Below, piece by piece: positions 36,542 to 47,293 of a DNA stretch of 64,000 nt; position 1 is the first letter of the stretch; every line of letters starts with the position of its first letter. The stretch lies in contig JAKZAN010000162.1 of NCBI GenBank assembly GCA_023053545.1, positions 1 through 64,000 on the forward strand. Reading direction: 5' to 3'. The notes beneath the pieces were generated by a model. It made no database searches and was not told the origin of the DNA. It worked only from the letters and a program-made list of their open reading frames with translations. The DNA is from Lepidurus packardi (Eukaryota; Arthropoda; Branchiopoda; Notostraca; Triopsidae). Made by a program: the position numbers and the translations under genes.

Positions 36542-37211
36542 ACATCCTGGGCAAACAAAGAAGCAGGTCCTCCAAATGTTTGGAATCAGTTGCCAATACC
36601 ATGGTTTGCAGTCCACCAGCGAGGTATCTGTTCTCTAACAGTGCGTTAAACTCCTCGACTAGCAAGATGATTCTGACACTGTTGATGGATCTCGATCCAC
36701 TAGCGAACAGAGACTTCAGAATGGCATTCGTCTTTTCTCCCAAACTAGGCCGTTCCCGCATCCAGATCTTTTTCAAAATGTAGGTGAAATTCTTTGAGGC
36801 GTTATGATATCTGGACACAGGTTTGAGACCGTAAAGAAGCTTCCGGGACAGACGTTTACGTGGCAGTTTTGCTTTAGACACTGTCGTCGAAAGAGGCGGT
36901 TGATCACTCTGTTTTGAATCAGAAGTGATAAATCCTTCAGATTACATCTGAAGAGATGTAAAATCCCATGTCATGGTTTTGGTCTCTTCCTGACTTGCCG
37001 TTGTGCTAGGAGGTCTCTAGACAACGATCTTCTCTTTAAAAAATTAGGGAGTATCACAAGGGAAGGATTGGGCTGTGATTTTTGAAGTGGTTTTAGAAGA
37101 AGGTTGTGTGGAGACAGTGAATTCAGAGGAATCGATGTCAAACCACTGCTCGTAATGAGATCTTGGTTCCAGATCAAGTTCATTGGGACTCTAGTGAGTA
37201 TCTTGAGACAT
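36489..37211 (-). CDS. orphan protein with FKAWNVEL C-terminus, copy 2
   Basis: A 240-residue paralogue of the 18312-18803 gene (ATG 37209-37211, TGA 36489-36491, no intron). The N-terminus (MSQDTHESPNELDLEPRSHY) is acidic and disordered. The conserved part reads FTYILKKIWMRERPSLGEK, LVEEFNALLENRYLAGGL, TMVLATDSKHLE, then LFIRDPERFKAWNVEL. Between KHLE and LFIRD there are 30 extra bases absent from copy 1. They are in frame, contain one UAG, and translate as a hydrophobic insertion (DLLLCLPRM). The last 16-17 codons are nearly identical in DNA to copy 1; before the insertion identity falls to about half at protein level. Function unknown. The gene lies between the USP and poly(A) polymerase genes on the same strand. 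Confidence 0.75.
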
Positions 37212-37527
37212 TAGGATATTTTTCCAATGTTTTTATAATTATTGATGTGTTATATTTTGTGGATAATAAATTATTAAAGCATAGATAGATTTTAGTTCGC
37301 AAAAGAAGCATCATGGGTTGGAATAACCCTGATTTTATTTGAGCTAATTTTTGGGCTTATTATTGAAGCTTTTGAAGGATAGGCTTGATTCGTTTCTTCA
37401 TACCGTCCCACTATAACCTAGTTCCTATAACTTACACCCCACCCCACTCATACCCACCCGATCAAGGCATTCTAAACATTGACCATAAAAAGATAGTCTC
37501 GACAAAATATTCCAATCGTTCCCGTCA
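37212..37527. other. intergenic spacer between tandem minus-strand genes
   Basis: A 316-base AT-rich gap holding the 3' end of the poly(A) polymerase transcript and the promoter of the orphan paralogue. Overlapping short open frames on both strands look like chance. Confidence 0.4.
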
Positions 37528-40089
37528 TCACTTCTCCTCATCTCCTGCCTCGATGAATACTGACAATTCTTCCCCGAACACAGTTTCCAACTACTTTTTG
37601 TGCTTCTGGATATCCTAGCCATTTACACTCTCTAAACACGTTCTCTGTCCAGCCATAAAATTCCTCAGCGACAGGAAGCTCTTCTGGATATCCGTCCACA
37701 GGTAGCAATTCGTCACTACAAATTTGTCGGCATGGGGGCTTAGGGGGTCCCGAATGGTGAGTCTCAAAAGCGGATCGCCTTCCCAACGTTGCAAGGGTCT
37801 AAGTATAGTAAAGAAGTTGATCGGGTAACATAATTTGAAATACTTTTATTGGTTGACGTCGATGAGGATCCTGTCTACTTCGAAATCCTGGCCATAGTAG
37901 CCGAGAAGGTCTATGCAGGTCTGGAAGAGGTTGTCGGGACTGATGTCAAGAAGTTTGCGATGCTTGAGATAAGAGTATGCCAACAAAAACACGATATAGG
38001 AGTTGATGCCTCCCAAAAAGGTAATGTTGAATTTCCATGCCCGCAAGAAGATCTTCAGGAATAAGATCAAACTGGCCAGAATGGGGTGCTGGCTAATGTA
38101 GTTTTTCGAAAACGTCGTGGACTCACGGCCTTGATGAGTGAGGTTGTTATCGTTCTGGATCGAAAGGTCGACTTGCAACATTTTATTCGTTGTTTGGCTA
38201 CTCCGTTGTTCTGTTTTTTTATTGACCGACACTTCCAGAACTAGTTTCAGGACAGGCACGTTCCCCTTGATCAGCTTACGCTCCTTAACCCAGTTCTGTT
38301 TTTTGAACTGTTCCTCCAGCCTCTCCAGAATGTAGGTTGATATGTCTTTATTGGTGTTGATTCGCAAAAGGATGTCGATGTCACTCTCGACTGTCGATAG
38401 TCCCAAAGCACATGAACCAAATAGTTCCAGGCTGAATGGCAGGTAGATACCGTCTTCCTCGATGCCCTTCCGCACAGTTTCCTCGATTAGGGTGAATGCT
38501 CTCTTTCGGTGGTTGAGAAGGAGGTTGGAGTGAGCCGAAATGTCATTAATGTATTGCTGGAGCCATTCTGAAAGCTGAGCATTAACATGCCTTCGCTTTT
38601 TCTTATGGACTGTCTTGGTAAGTTGGTTCTCGATCGGCTGATCCTCGGTCATTTCGTAATGCTGCTCGAGTGGGACATTAATCTCTTGTGAAATCTACTC
38701 TTCATGATTATTCTACTGCTTCAGCTCTGTTGTTTCCTGGGTCGCGACTGGCTTCTTAGGCTTTCTGGGTTTTTTTTCAGTCTTCTTCTTCTGTTCCAAA
38801 TCCTACACTTTCTATTCAAGAGTGCAGTAGTTCTGCGGCATAACTACTTCAGGGGCTGGTGTCACTCCCCCCTGTACTTCTTTGTTATTGTTGTTCGACG
38901 TGCCCTGACATATCCCCTCTGTGCTGGGTTCTTCACTCTCCTAGTTATTGTTCGGCTCTGAGTCGATATTGTTGTTGCTATTTTTATTGCGAGGCTTCTT
39001 CTTGCGATGGTGTTTGGACTTCTTGGCCTTGTTCTCCTGGCTGATATTGATGACCTACTCTAGCAGATGGTCTGCGTATTGCTTCTGAACCTGGTTGAAC
39101 AGGTACTCCGTGTACTTAATGTAGTGTGCATCTGAATGTAGTGCCACGGCAGATGTATTATTTCTGTGGGTTACCTTCTAGCTCGACCAGTTTGGTGGAA
39201 AGGATGTCTTCGCACAGCTCTTCCGGAGTCTTTTACTCGCTGTTTTTGCGTAGAATGCCCCGGATGAATTACTTCTCGCCTTCTGCTGGTCGAATCTTCT
39301 TCAAGAAGTCAGAAAGGTATTGCTCTGAAAGAAAAAGGCCTGTGGGTCCTCCAGCGATCCTCGTGCAGATGTATCGTCGCATGTTGTGGTGCTTCTCGGC
39401 AGCAGCGGTGTCGTCCTCCAGCATCTGCTTGGGCACCTCGTTCTGGAAGTAAAGGAGGATTCGTTCTTCGAAGGCATGGACCACCCATTCACAGAAGGAG
39501 TGGAACTCCTTCTCACGGTGCCACGTCGAATGTTTCATAATCATCTCTCCTGCTGCGTCAATTCTGAATGAGGTTGAACCTACCTCTAATAGTGGAACAC
39601 TAGTTCCCGGGTGATGGTCGCGATGTTCCGCAACAGTCCGTCCAGTTTCTGAGACAAGCAATCTTAGCTGAACTGTAAGAACAGTCCTGCTCGGCTCCAC
39701 CTGATCTCTCGTAAGATGCAGGCCGCTGTTTCGCGCATCAGCGTTTCGTCGGCACCCTTGCCATATCGGTACGACCTGCGTTCGTACAGGAGGTCGGGGC
39801 GATCGGGTTCCTCGATGAGGCAATACCCCTTATCGACGTTAGTGCCATCGAGCATGGCTTTGCGGATGTACCTGAAGAGCCGGCCTTCGCGGAGTGTCAT
39901 GATGTGGAGTCTTTTGGAGAGCGACTGTTTGAAGAGCCTTGTTGTTTTGTTAAATGTTGAGAGATGTATCAGGTACCATTCGCAGATTTGTTCGCCATGG
40001 TTGAGGAGAGCAGTTTCGTGTTTGTGGAGGAGGGGGTTCTTTTTGAGAGTGAGGGTGTGGGTGTTTTTGTGGTTGCGTGAAGGCTCCAT
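37528..40089 (-). CDS. non-canonical poly(A) polymerase, TRF4/PAPD5 type, with long N-terminal region
   Basis: An 832-residue nucleotidyltransferase in three exons (introns 39564-39583, about 20 nt, and 39132-39174, 43 nt). The catalytic block LFGSCALGLSTVESDIDILL at about residues 532-551 has the GS motif and the paired aspartates. The central domain has FLKIFLRAWKFNITF and the family signature GGINSY at about 674, followed by the PAP-associated helices. TRF4-type enzymes add short A-tails to nuclear RNA for exosome decay, with an Air/ZCCHC7 zinc-knuckle partner such as the one at 16902. The N-terminal 350 residues are a separate ordered region of unknown role and a Lys/Asn/Glu-rich linker. 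TGA 37528-37530. The first intron's ends are ambiguous: a 20-nt or a 35-nt excision both restore frame. Confidence 0.88.
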
Positions 40090-40783
40090 GGGATGAGTAG
40101 TGATAAATGTATAATGTGCTAATAGTTGAAATGGGTATTAGGGATAAGGCAAATAATGGAATTGCGAGTATGATTGTTTTTAAGATTCAGGGATTGAAGC
40201 CCAACGAGCAATTTATCGGAAATGGTTTTAATACTCTATTCAGCTCGCAGAACAATGGAATATCAAGGAAGAGGATCGACAGTGGAGAGCTCTGCAGACG
40301 CATCAGTATCTGCTGAACAGACCTAGGAAGGACAATAACCAACGCAGAAGGGATCACGGAGTGTTCACCACCTTGCTTGAGTCTAGTTTATGTGTACTAT
40401 CGCTGTCCCCTCATTAAAAAGGGTGCATAGGCACATAGGTGTTATTTGATATTCTCAATATTCTCTTTCATTTGAAGGCATATTTTGGCAATACAAAATA
40501 CTTCGAAGACCTCGCATTCTCTCACACTTTATTATAACAGCATAAATAAGGAACCACAGGGCACTTTGGTAGGATCATACAATACGTTTCAGATCCTATT
40601 CCAATCCACTCCTCTCCTGCCCCCCTCCTATAAAACCTATACAGCGATCCTTGCTCTTCCGAATGACAACTCGCATCCACTTGTTTTTATTTCCCAATGA
40701 CAATATGCCTCAGAAAGGAGCGGAAGCACGACCACCCGCAGAGACGTACTGTTTCGCAAACTACCCTGTGAGCGACAGAGTGA
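40090..40783. other. divergent/upstream intergenic region, about 690 bases
   Basis: AT-rich and mostly featureless. A TATA-like tataaaac lies at about 40630. A 45-codon plus-strand frame (40663-40800, MTTRIHLFLFPNDNMPQKG..) ends in TGA just inside the 3' end of the minus-strand candidate gene. It looks protein-like in its last 25 residues but has no other support. Confidence 0.25.
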
Positions 40784-41261
40784 TCACAGGATTTGGGTGA
40801 TCTATGTGTTGTAGTTGGCAGCAACATGGGCCCAGAATGTGTGTAACCCTATTCTCAGTGATTTTTAACTCTGTATTTGGATATTGTCGATTTCCCACAC
40901 TTTTTGCCAATTCGTTTGGAATAGGCACATTCCCAAATACACGAAATCTGGATTTTAAAACAACAAAAAAGAGAAATTAGCAACAACAAACCTCACTACA
41001 AAAATATTAAAAGGCACACAACAAAAAGTACTCGTCAGTCGGAGGTCGGCTCCACTTTTGCTCGAAAGGGCTGGTAGTGGGTGTCTCTGAAGACGCGTGC
41101 CTCGGGGCCCCGAGTGTCCGATATGTCAAGTATTTTGGTGTGGATAGGGGTTGTTGAAGTCGGAGGATTCGGGTGGGATAGAGACGCCCAATATAGGGGT
41201 ACGTGCGGCTATTTAAATTAGGTCGAATGGACGCAAAAATACAGTGGGCCACTCTTGGCAT
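40784..41261 (-). CDS. small mitochondrial membrane protein candidate
   Basis: Predicted 141-residue protein in two exons with a 52-nt intron (40948-40999) that has a strong pyrimidine-rich 3' end. Exon 1 starts MPRVAHCIFASIRPN and is rich in Arg, Ser, Leu and Pro with almost no acids, like a mitochondrial presequence. It is followed by SSETPTTSPFEQKWSRPP. The intron junction falls in a hydrophobic segment (YFLLCAFEYFYFVYLGMCLF), a likely membrane helix. The tail WQKVWEIDNIQIQSEKSLRI ends at TGA 40784-40786. No family recognised; small ciliate-specific subunits of respiratory complexes look like this. Splicing is inferred from frame and signals only. Confidence 0.47.
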
Positions 41262-41695
41262 GCTTATTGGGATTATAATATGCCATTGTTATGTTTATAA
41301 ACCAATAGATTCGTGTTTATTTAAACGACAATCAATGGAAACACTCAAAGAACTCCGACTTAGGTCACATGCATCCATAATCTTAATAAAAATACAGTCT
41401 TCGCGGGAAAAAATAGACCAACAGCGATGCGGCATGCTCCAGTCTCGATTTCCCTGTCCTCCTGCCGAATTCTGACTGGCGACCTGGGAACCCCGAAAAC
41501 AGACATGTCTACTGGTGGCAGCCTGACGGCTCTTTTGCGTTGCTGGGATTTTGAAGCTTAAGTGTGCGTATTTACAACCTCTGACATAATATATATTTAT
41601 ATATTTATTTGCCGATCAATAACTAACGAAGACAGATAAAAACACATCCACTAGCTCTTCGCCATCCAAATATAATACCATCCCTCCCAAATCCC
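41262..41695. other. promoter region of the E2F gene
   Basis: A 434-base AT-rich divergent spacer. It contains a perfect E2F-type element (see separate entry) and an AT-only run (ataatatatatttatatattt) at about 41587-41608 roughly 90 bases before the E2F start. Confidence 0.4.
41403..41410 (-). promoter_or_regulatory. putative E2F binding site
   Basis: The plus strand reads cttcgcgggaaaaaa; on the minus strand this is TTTTTTCCCGCGAAG, containing TTTCCCGC, which fits the E2F consensus TTTSSCGC. It lies about 290 bases upstream of the atypical E2F start codon. The eight-base core is expected a few times by chance in 64 kb, so position and the longer TTTCCCGCGAA match are the argument. Confidence 0.4.
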
Positions 41696-42810
41696 ATGCA
41701 TAGTCCTCGATACCCCCGGAATGCATTCTTCCCTTGCGAGTCCCGCATCCCTCACCACCCAGAAGACTCCGAACCCACCACCAGGCACCTGTCCCCCTAG
41801 CCCCCCTCCCATTCAGTCCACTCAGACTCTCAAAGCTTCGGCGCAATTTTCCAAATTGTGCGCGAATCCGGCACCTTTACAGACTCGCCACTGTAAGCTT
41901 TTTAATTCTTTTTAATCGCTCATTCTATTTTTCTTCGGTCATACCTGTTATAACCGTCTGCAGAGTCCAAAAGCCTCCCAAACACTCCACACCCCGTGTC
42001 TCCCGAAAGGACAAAAGCCTCGAAAAACTCTCCAAAAAGTGTCTTGATGTCTTCGCCCAGCAAGAAGACGCTCTCCTCTAACTCGACACTATCAAGGAAA
42101 TCCTCGCAGTTCCCACCAGACGCGCCTATGAAATCATCAACATCCTTGAAAGCCTACGTATCCTTGTCCGGGCTGGCAAAAAACGCTACCTCTGGAAGGG
42201 TGTGAAATAAGTTGCCCGCACTGTTACTATCCTTTCTTGTGATTCCTCTAAAACCCTCCCCTCTCCCTTCAAGACGCGCAAGGATAGATCACTTGGCTTG
42301 CTATCTGCTGGATTTCTGGGCCTCTTCTTAACCTGGAAACCGATTATTGGACTCGAAGAAGCGGCTATGAAGTTGGCGGGAACAATGTCGCCCGATAAAC
42401 TCAAAAGTAAAATGCGGAGGCTTTATGATGTCGCCAACGTCCTAAAGACTTTAGGCCTCATCCGCAAGACTCAACTCGATAACCACAAACCAGGGTTCGA
42501 GTGGATCGGAGAACACGTAGACCTTGATGTTGAAAAGCAGTCTATGGCTCCTCTATGTGTGTCGACGGGCAAAGGCAAAACAGGGTCTTTCTTCGAGTAA
42601 TTTATGGGGAAGAACCTGGGGTCGGTGACACTGGACAACGTGATGAGCAGCCTGAGCTTATCTTTCTGTTCGGGCGGGGGAGAGGCTGATGGGAGAATAA
42701 GAATAGAAGAAGGTAGGATAGAAGCACATGTCTAAAGCGTGAGATAAAAGTGTATGAGAAAGGGGAAGAGTAGTTTTCGTAGATTGTAGTGTGTTTCCCC
42801 CGCCTAATGA
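41696..42810 (+). CDS. atypical E2F (E2F7/8, DEL type) with two DNA-binding domains
   Basis: A transcription factor of 347 residues in two exons (intron 41893-41963, 71 nt). It has two E2F winged-helix domains and no dimerisation or transactivation region. Domain 1, residues about 81-146, reads RKDKSLEKLSKKCLDVF, PTRRAYEIINILESL, KKRYLWKG. Domain 2, residues about 171-249, reads RKDRSLGLLSAGFLGLF, KMRRLYDVANVLKTLGLI, PGFEWIG. Tandem domains are the hallmark of E2F7/8 and plant DEL proteins, which bind DNA without a DP partner and repress cell-cycle genes. Both RRxYxxxNxL recognition helices are intact. Internal UAA in DALL-UAA-LDTIK and others read as Glu. The frame ends with TAA-TGA at 42805-42810, TGA being the stop. 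Confidence 0.93.
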
Positions 42811-43338
42811 GTCGACGTACTATTAAGGAGGACAGTCCCTCCGAGTGTGATTATGAATGTATATTTTTCTTTACAAACGCAATTCAGCACGAATCTAGTA
42901 GAAATAATAAGGTGTGGAGATAGATATGCTTGTATTTTTGGGATTTTGGGGGGAACACCTAAACAAATCCAACAAATGCCAGAAAACTAAACTGAGCTCA
43001 TATTCTCATATCAGCCACCCCTTTCGGGTGGACACTTCTCCTGGGTTTAGGGGGGCTCCTACTGCCAACACGAAGAACTCTTTGGTCTGAATCACTCCCC
43101 AAATTGTTCCTAAATATTACTAACACGTCCTTCAAGATATCCTCATTTATCCCATTGGATTCTTTATAGGTCTGACCCATATTTGCTTTTTAGTAAAATA
43201 CTTGTAGATATTATAAAGTAGGAGTCGAGTAACATCTCCCAGTCAGTATTCATTGGTACCTATCCCTAATCGCCCACTTAAAATACCTCTGTAATACACA
43301 ATACATATCAACATAAAAAGAAACAAATATCCTTTGAC
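42811..43338. other. intergenic region, 528 bases
   Basis: A tandem spacer between two plus-strand genes. A minus-strand open frame of 60 codons (42998-43180, ending in TGA, with a basic RSPPKPRRSVHPKG tail) is the only candidate. It is within chance length for this code and I do not call it. The rest is AT-rich. Confidence 0.3.
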
Positions 43339-45987
43339 ATGGAAACTGAAAACTCTGACCTTCTCGAATTGTACGACTCGCATTGCGACTCTTCCACCAT
43401 TTCTTGCTACTTCTATGCCCATAACAGGCCCATCGAGTTGCCCTGTCTGGCTTCTTCCTATAACATTGCAGTCGCCAACAATATTGCTCTCCTCACCCTC
43501 GTCCAGACCTACACTAACCCTCTCAACAAGCCCCTCGACATCGAGTACGCATTCCCCATCGACAACACCCGCTTTGCAGTCAACTCCCTTTACGCTGTCT
43601 ATCAAGACTTCACGATTCAATCCTAAGTGCTCGAAAAGCAGTAGGCTAAGTTAAAATACAGCATCTAAGCCCAAAAAGGCAATACAGTGGGTTTTGCTGC
43701 CATGGACTCCCGAGAATTCTCGGTGGTAAAAGTTAAGATCGGCAACCTTCCTCCGTTGGAGAAAGTTGAGATACACTACGAGATTACTACTCACCTGTAA
43801 TTCGAGAACGGATAGTGGATCCTGAACATCCCCTCCCACATTTCTCCTCGCTATGATCCTGACTTCCAAACCAATCTTCTTCAGAATCTCTTCAATAAAT
43901 TGTTCTTGAAGGAACTCGCTCCCCAACAAACAGTCAATATCTGGTCTTCCGTAAAATGGTCTTTCAATATCGATATCCGAACTGATCAGCCTATCCGGGA
44001 CCTTTAACTTAATTCGTATCAATACCAAACCCAAAAGATTGCTGACAATCACTTTACCCTCCAGATAAACGACAATTAAGAGATCAACCAAGATATCTAC
44101 CTGACCTTCAGTCACCCTACTGAGACAGGTCATGCTATACCCTCATGTGTCTTCAGTAACGATTCTGCCATAGTCAGTTTTGTCCACGATCTGGATGCCG
44201 AATCGAAGGAAGAAAAGTACTTCGATGCCTATCAAGGTGAGTACATATTTGTCCTGGATAGGTCTGGTTCGATGGGCGGAGAGAGAATTCGACAAGCAAG
44301 AAATTCCCTGGTACTCTTCCTAAAGTCTCTTCCGCCTCAGTCTACTTTCAATGTGATATCTTTCGGGTCAAAGTTCGAGGCCATGTACAAATCAAATGTA
44401 CCCTATAACGATGAGGTGGTGTCCCAAGCTGTCTAAATCATTTCGAATATGGATGCTGACATGGGAGGCACCGAAATTCTGAGTCCCCTTCAACATATCA
44501 ACGGTCTCATCAATGCTACTCCTCAGATCCCTAATATCTTTGTTCTCACCGACGGACAGGTAAGCAATACAGATCAAGTCGTCAATTTTATTAAAACCAT
44601 GCACGACGTTAAAGGAGCGAGAACCCACATGATAGGCATTGGAGAAGGGGTTTCTATGGACTTAATTAAACGAGGTGCAGAATATGGTGGAGGATACAGT
44701 ATCTTCATCAAGAAATAAAACTAGCTTAAAAGCCAAGTGATTTCTCTGCTTGGAAGGATCATAGTGCCTTCGCTCTCCCAAGCCGAGATCATTTGTGACC
44801 CCAAGGTTGTTAAGTCTGTTCTAACGAGCTACTCTGGGGCAGTGGTGAATAGGAAGGATCTCGTCACACTTTACTTTGAGTTCAACCCATCTGCAACTCC
44901 TTAACAGATGTCGAACACAGTTGCGCAGATCAAGTTTGTCGATGAAGAAGATAAAAAACCGCACTGCCTGCAGGTTTAGCTGAATAAAGGAATCAAGGTT
45001 GAGGGTGACTCCTTAAAAAAATACTTATGTTTCCTCGCGAACAACAAACTGCTAAAGGACAAGCTTCCTTCTTACAAAGAACAAATCGTTAAGAATAGCA
45101 TAACCTATCAGATACTCTCCCCTTATACCGCTTTTATTTGTAAAATTAAGGAGCTAGCCCAGGCTAAGATTGATGAGGCTGCCAAACTCCGGCTTAAACA
45201 CTATATGGAAGGAGTCAGCAGCTTTAGTGTAGGGGGAGACATCAACTTCTAAGTCAAGACACTGACAGGTAAGACTATAGGACTCGAAGCTTCCACTGAT
45301 CTATGTGTCGAAGACATCAAGGCGCTCATTCAGGACAGAGAAGGCATCCCTCCCGACCAACAAAGACTTGTTTTTGCTGGGAAACAACTCGAAGATGGTC
45401 GCACTTTAAACGACTATGGTATTCAGGAAGGATCTGTATTACATTTAGTGCTGAGATTGCGAGGTGGAGGATGGGGCATCTTGTTGTGCCTGTATGAGGG
45501 CAAAACCAAGAACATTGATGCTTTTAGTAAAATCAGCTACAAAGATTTGTGCCGTAGGGTGCGATAAAGCTACCCACAATTCGCAGACCCTCAAATAGTG
45601 CTCACTCTATCCAACGGAACAGTCATCAGTCCAAATACTGTGGACTTAATCAAGCAGTATTCACTTGATAGCAACAACTATAGGGTATTCCTGAAGGGTC
45701 CCAAGCTCTACAACTCAGAATTCTTCGTGAACAGTTTGAGCGTCAAGGGAGAGTGGACGAAAGACGAAACTGTCCTGAAGGACTTGGGGCTGAAAGAAAA
45801 ATACGATTCTTGTTTAGGTGTGATCGGTAACGAGAACACTGCCTATACGCTGGTAGTGCATCATTACATGCGTAATGCATATGCGGGGCAGGAGAACGAG
45901 TTGAAGCTGGTGTACAGAAAGATAACGAAGTATCTGAAGGAGAAGACACAACACGTGAACGGCAAACTTCCAATCCAAATCGTATGA
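43339..45987 (+). CDS. VIT-VWA protein with an embedded ubiquitin domain
   Basis: An 882-residue single exon. The N-terminal VIT domain (about 30-160: [19 protein letters not shown]; the EKxEAKxKYxxAxxKGN block with UAR at the Glu positions) resembles inter-alpha-trypsin inhibitor heavy chains. The VWA domain from about residue 300 has an intact MIDAS start ([14 protein letters not shown]), MGGTEI and FVLTDGQVS. At about 638-711 a complete ubiquitin fold follows: [41 protein letters not shown]. Relative to ubiquitin, Lys6, 11, 27 and 48 are kept; 29, 33 and 63 are L, R and E. A further 170-residue C-terminal part of unknown type follows GG without a break, so the ubiquitin unit is internal. 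Cytosolic VIT-VWA proteins occur in protists; the fusion suggests a link to ubiquitin signalling. Confidence 0.94.
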
Positions 45988-46227
45988 TTGAGGGTGTGTG
46001 GATCGTGAAGTGGGATTTAAGGATTTTGTGATGTTTTATTGGATGTCGTTTTCTTGTTTGCAAAATATTCGGGTACAAAGTGACTCCATACTATGCTGGC
46101 CAGAAGTCAAATGATACTAGCAAGGCCGAACAACCAGGGGAAATCGATAGTTAACTAACAATAAAATAATAGTAATAACATTAATAACTATTATAGTCTT
46201 CCAAAACACAGCTATGCGCAAGCAGAG

Positions 46228-46850
46228 TCACATCTCGTTCAGTCTGTTATGCACCACCGAAACCGTCTTCGTAGTATTCAGGCCGTTGAACTTGTAGTTC
46301 CCCGGGAATCCCTTCGTGAAAGAACTGTCGCACGGCAAGTACTTGTTTGGAATTTAGAACGCAGTCGGCAGCTCAGAACCTGTAACATATATATCTTATT
46401 AGCTATACGATGGGGTACCGTAGTTCATGTTGTTGGTCCTGTAGATGATGGGGCCCACGTTCATACCGTGCTGCGGGTATTTGTACTGCTCATGGGTCAC
46501 CGGAAACTCTCGTTCAGTCCTCTTGAAAGAAGAAGATTGGGTTTCAGAAGGGTTGGCTGCATTGTTTTCTGCGAGGACCTTGCCGTATTTTTCGTTGACT
46601 ATTCTGCTTTTGATGAGTTTTTCAGCCTTCTTGAAATCGTTGATAGAGTTCACGATTTCGGAGTAGGTAGGCACTACGGCATTCTTGATGTCGACCTGTT
46701 CGGGGCGGGTGTTGTCATGGATCCAGACTAAGAAGGCAACAGGGTAGGTGGGAATATTGCTTTTGATGATGAGAGGGTACCTGAGCCATAATCCTGGTTA
46801 GTAGTGGCGAAGAGGGAGTTGGAGCCAGCTTGGCTGAGAGAAGAACTCAT
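46228..46850 (-). CDS. PIERCE-like microtubule inner protein
   Basis: A 189-residue protein in two exons (intron 46728-46780, 53 nt), ATG 46848-46850, TGA 46228-46230. It carries two YG-type repeats (FATTNQDYGSG near the start; IYRTNNMNYGTPSYS later). The C-terminal part runs PTAFEIPNKYLPCDSSFTK, then FPGNYKFNGLNT. A TTxxDYG motif followed by Pro-rich sequence and a final G.Y.N.GLNT is the pattern of PIERCE1/2, small proteins inside ciliary doublet tubules. The middle (EIVNSINDFKKAEKLIK) is a helix not found in those proteins. Two UAA codons after PSYS and one after PTAF read as Glu. The family call is a motif judgement. Confidence 0.58.
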
Positions 46851-47293
46851 GGTGTTTTGCTTCTATTTGGTTGTTTATAGGTATATTAATTGTATAGTTA
46901 CGTTTTAGTGATGATTTTATTCGGTGATTATGAAGCTTGGTTGCTTGGATAATGAAGCACAGACCGAGATAGAGAGTTTGGGCATAATTAAGATAAGTTA
47001 TGAGTTCCTGAGGATAATTCTCTAATTGGCTGCCTGCGATTTCCTACTCTGACCCGTACTTCCGTTGTAAGTACTTAGGAAGACAATGAAATCTGTTTCC
47101 TGAAGGAGCTATCGATGTGCCTTTATATGGTTTCCACGGTTTCCCCTCTCTCTTTGATTTGGCACTTTTAGAAAACTATAGTAAAACATAAAATACCCAG
47201 AAATCACTATGTTCGACACTCTTTGCCTCGCTTCATCGCTAACTCAACCATACTCAATATATGCGCAACACATTACCAGCTAGATAACCCGCC
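46851..47293. other. intergenic region, 443 bases
   Basis: AT-rich spacer between two minus-strand genes, covering the promoter of the PIERCE-like gene and the 3' end of the SNARE gene. No gene or repeat was seen. Confidence 0.4.
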
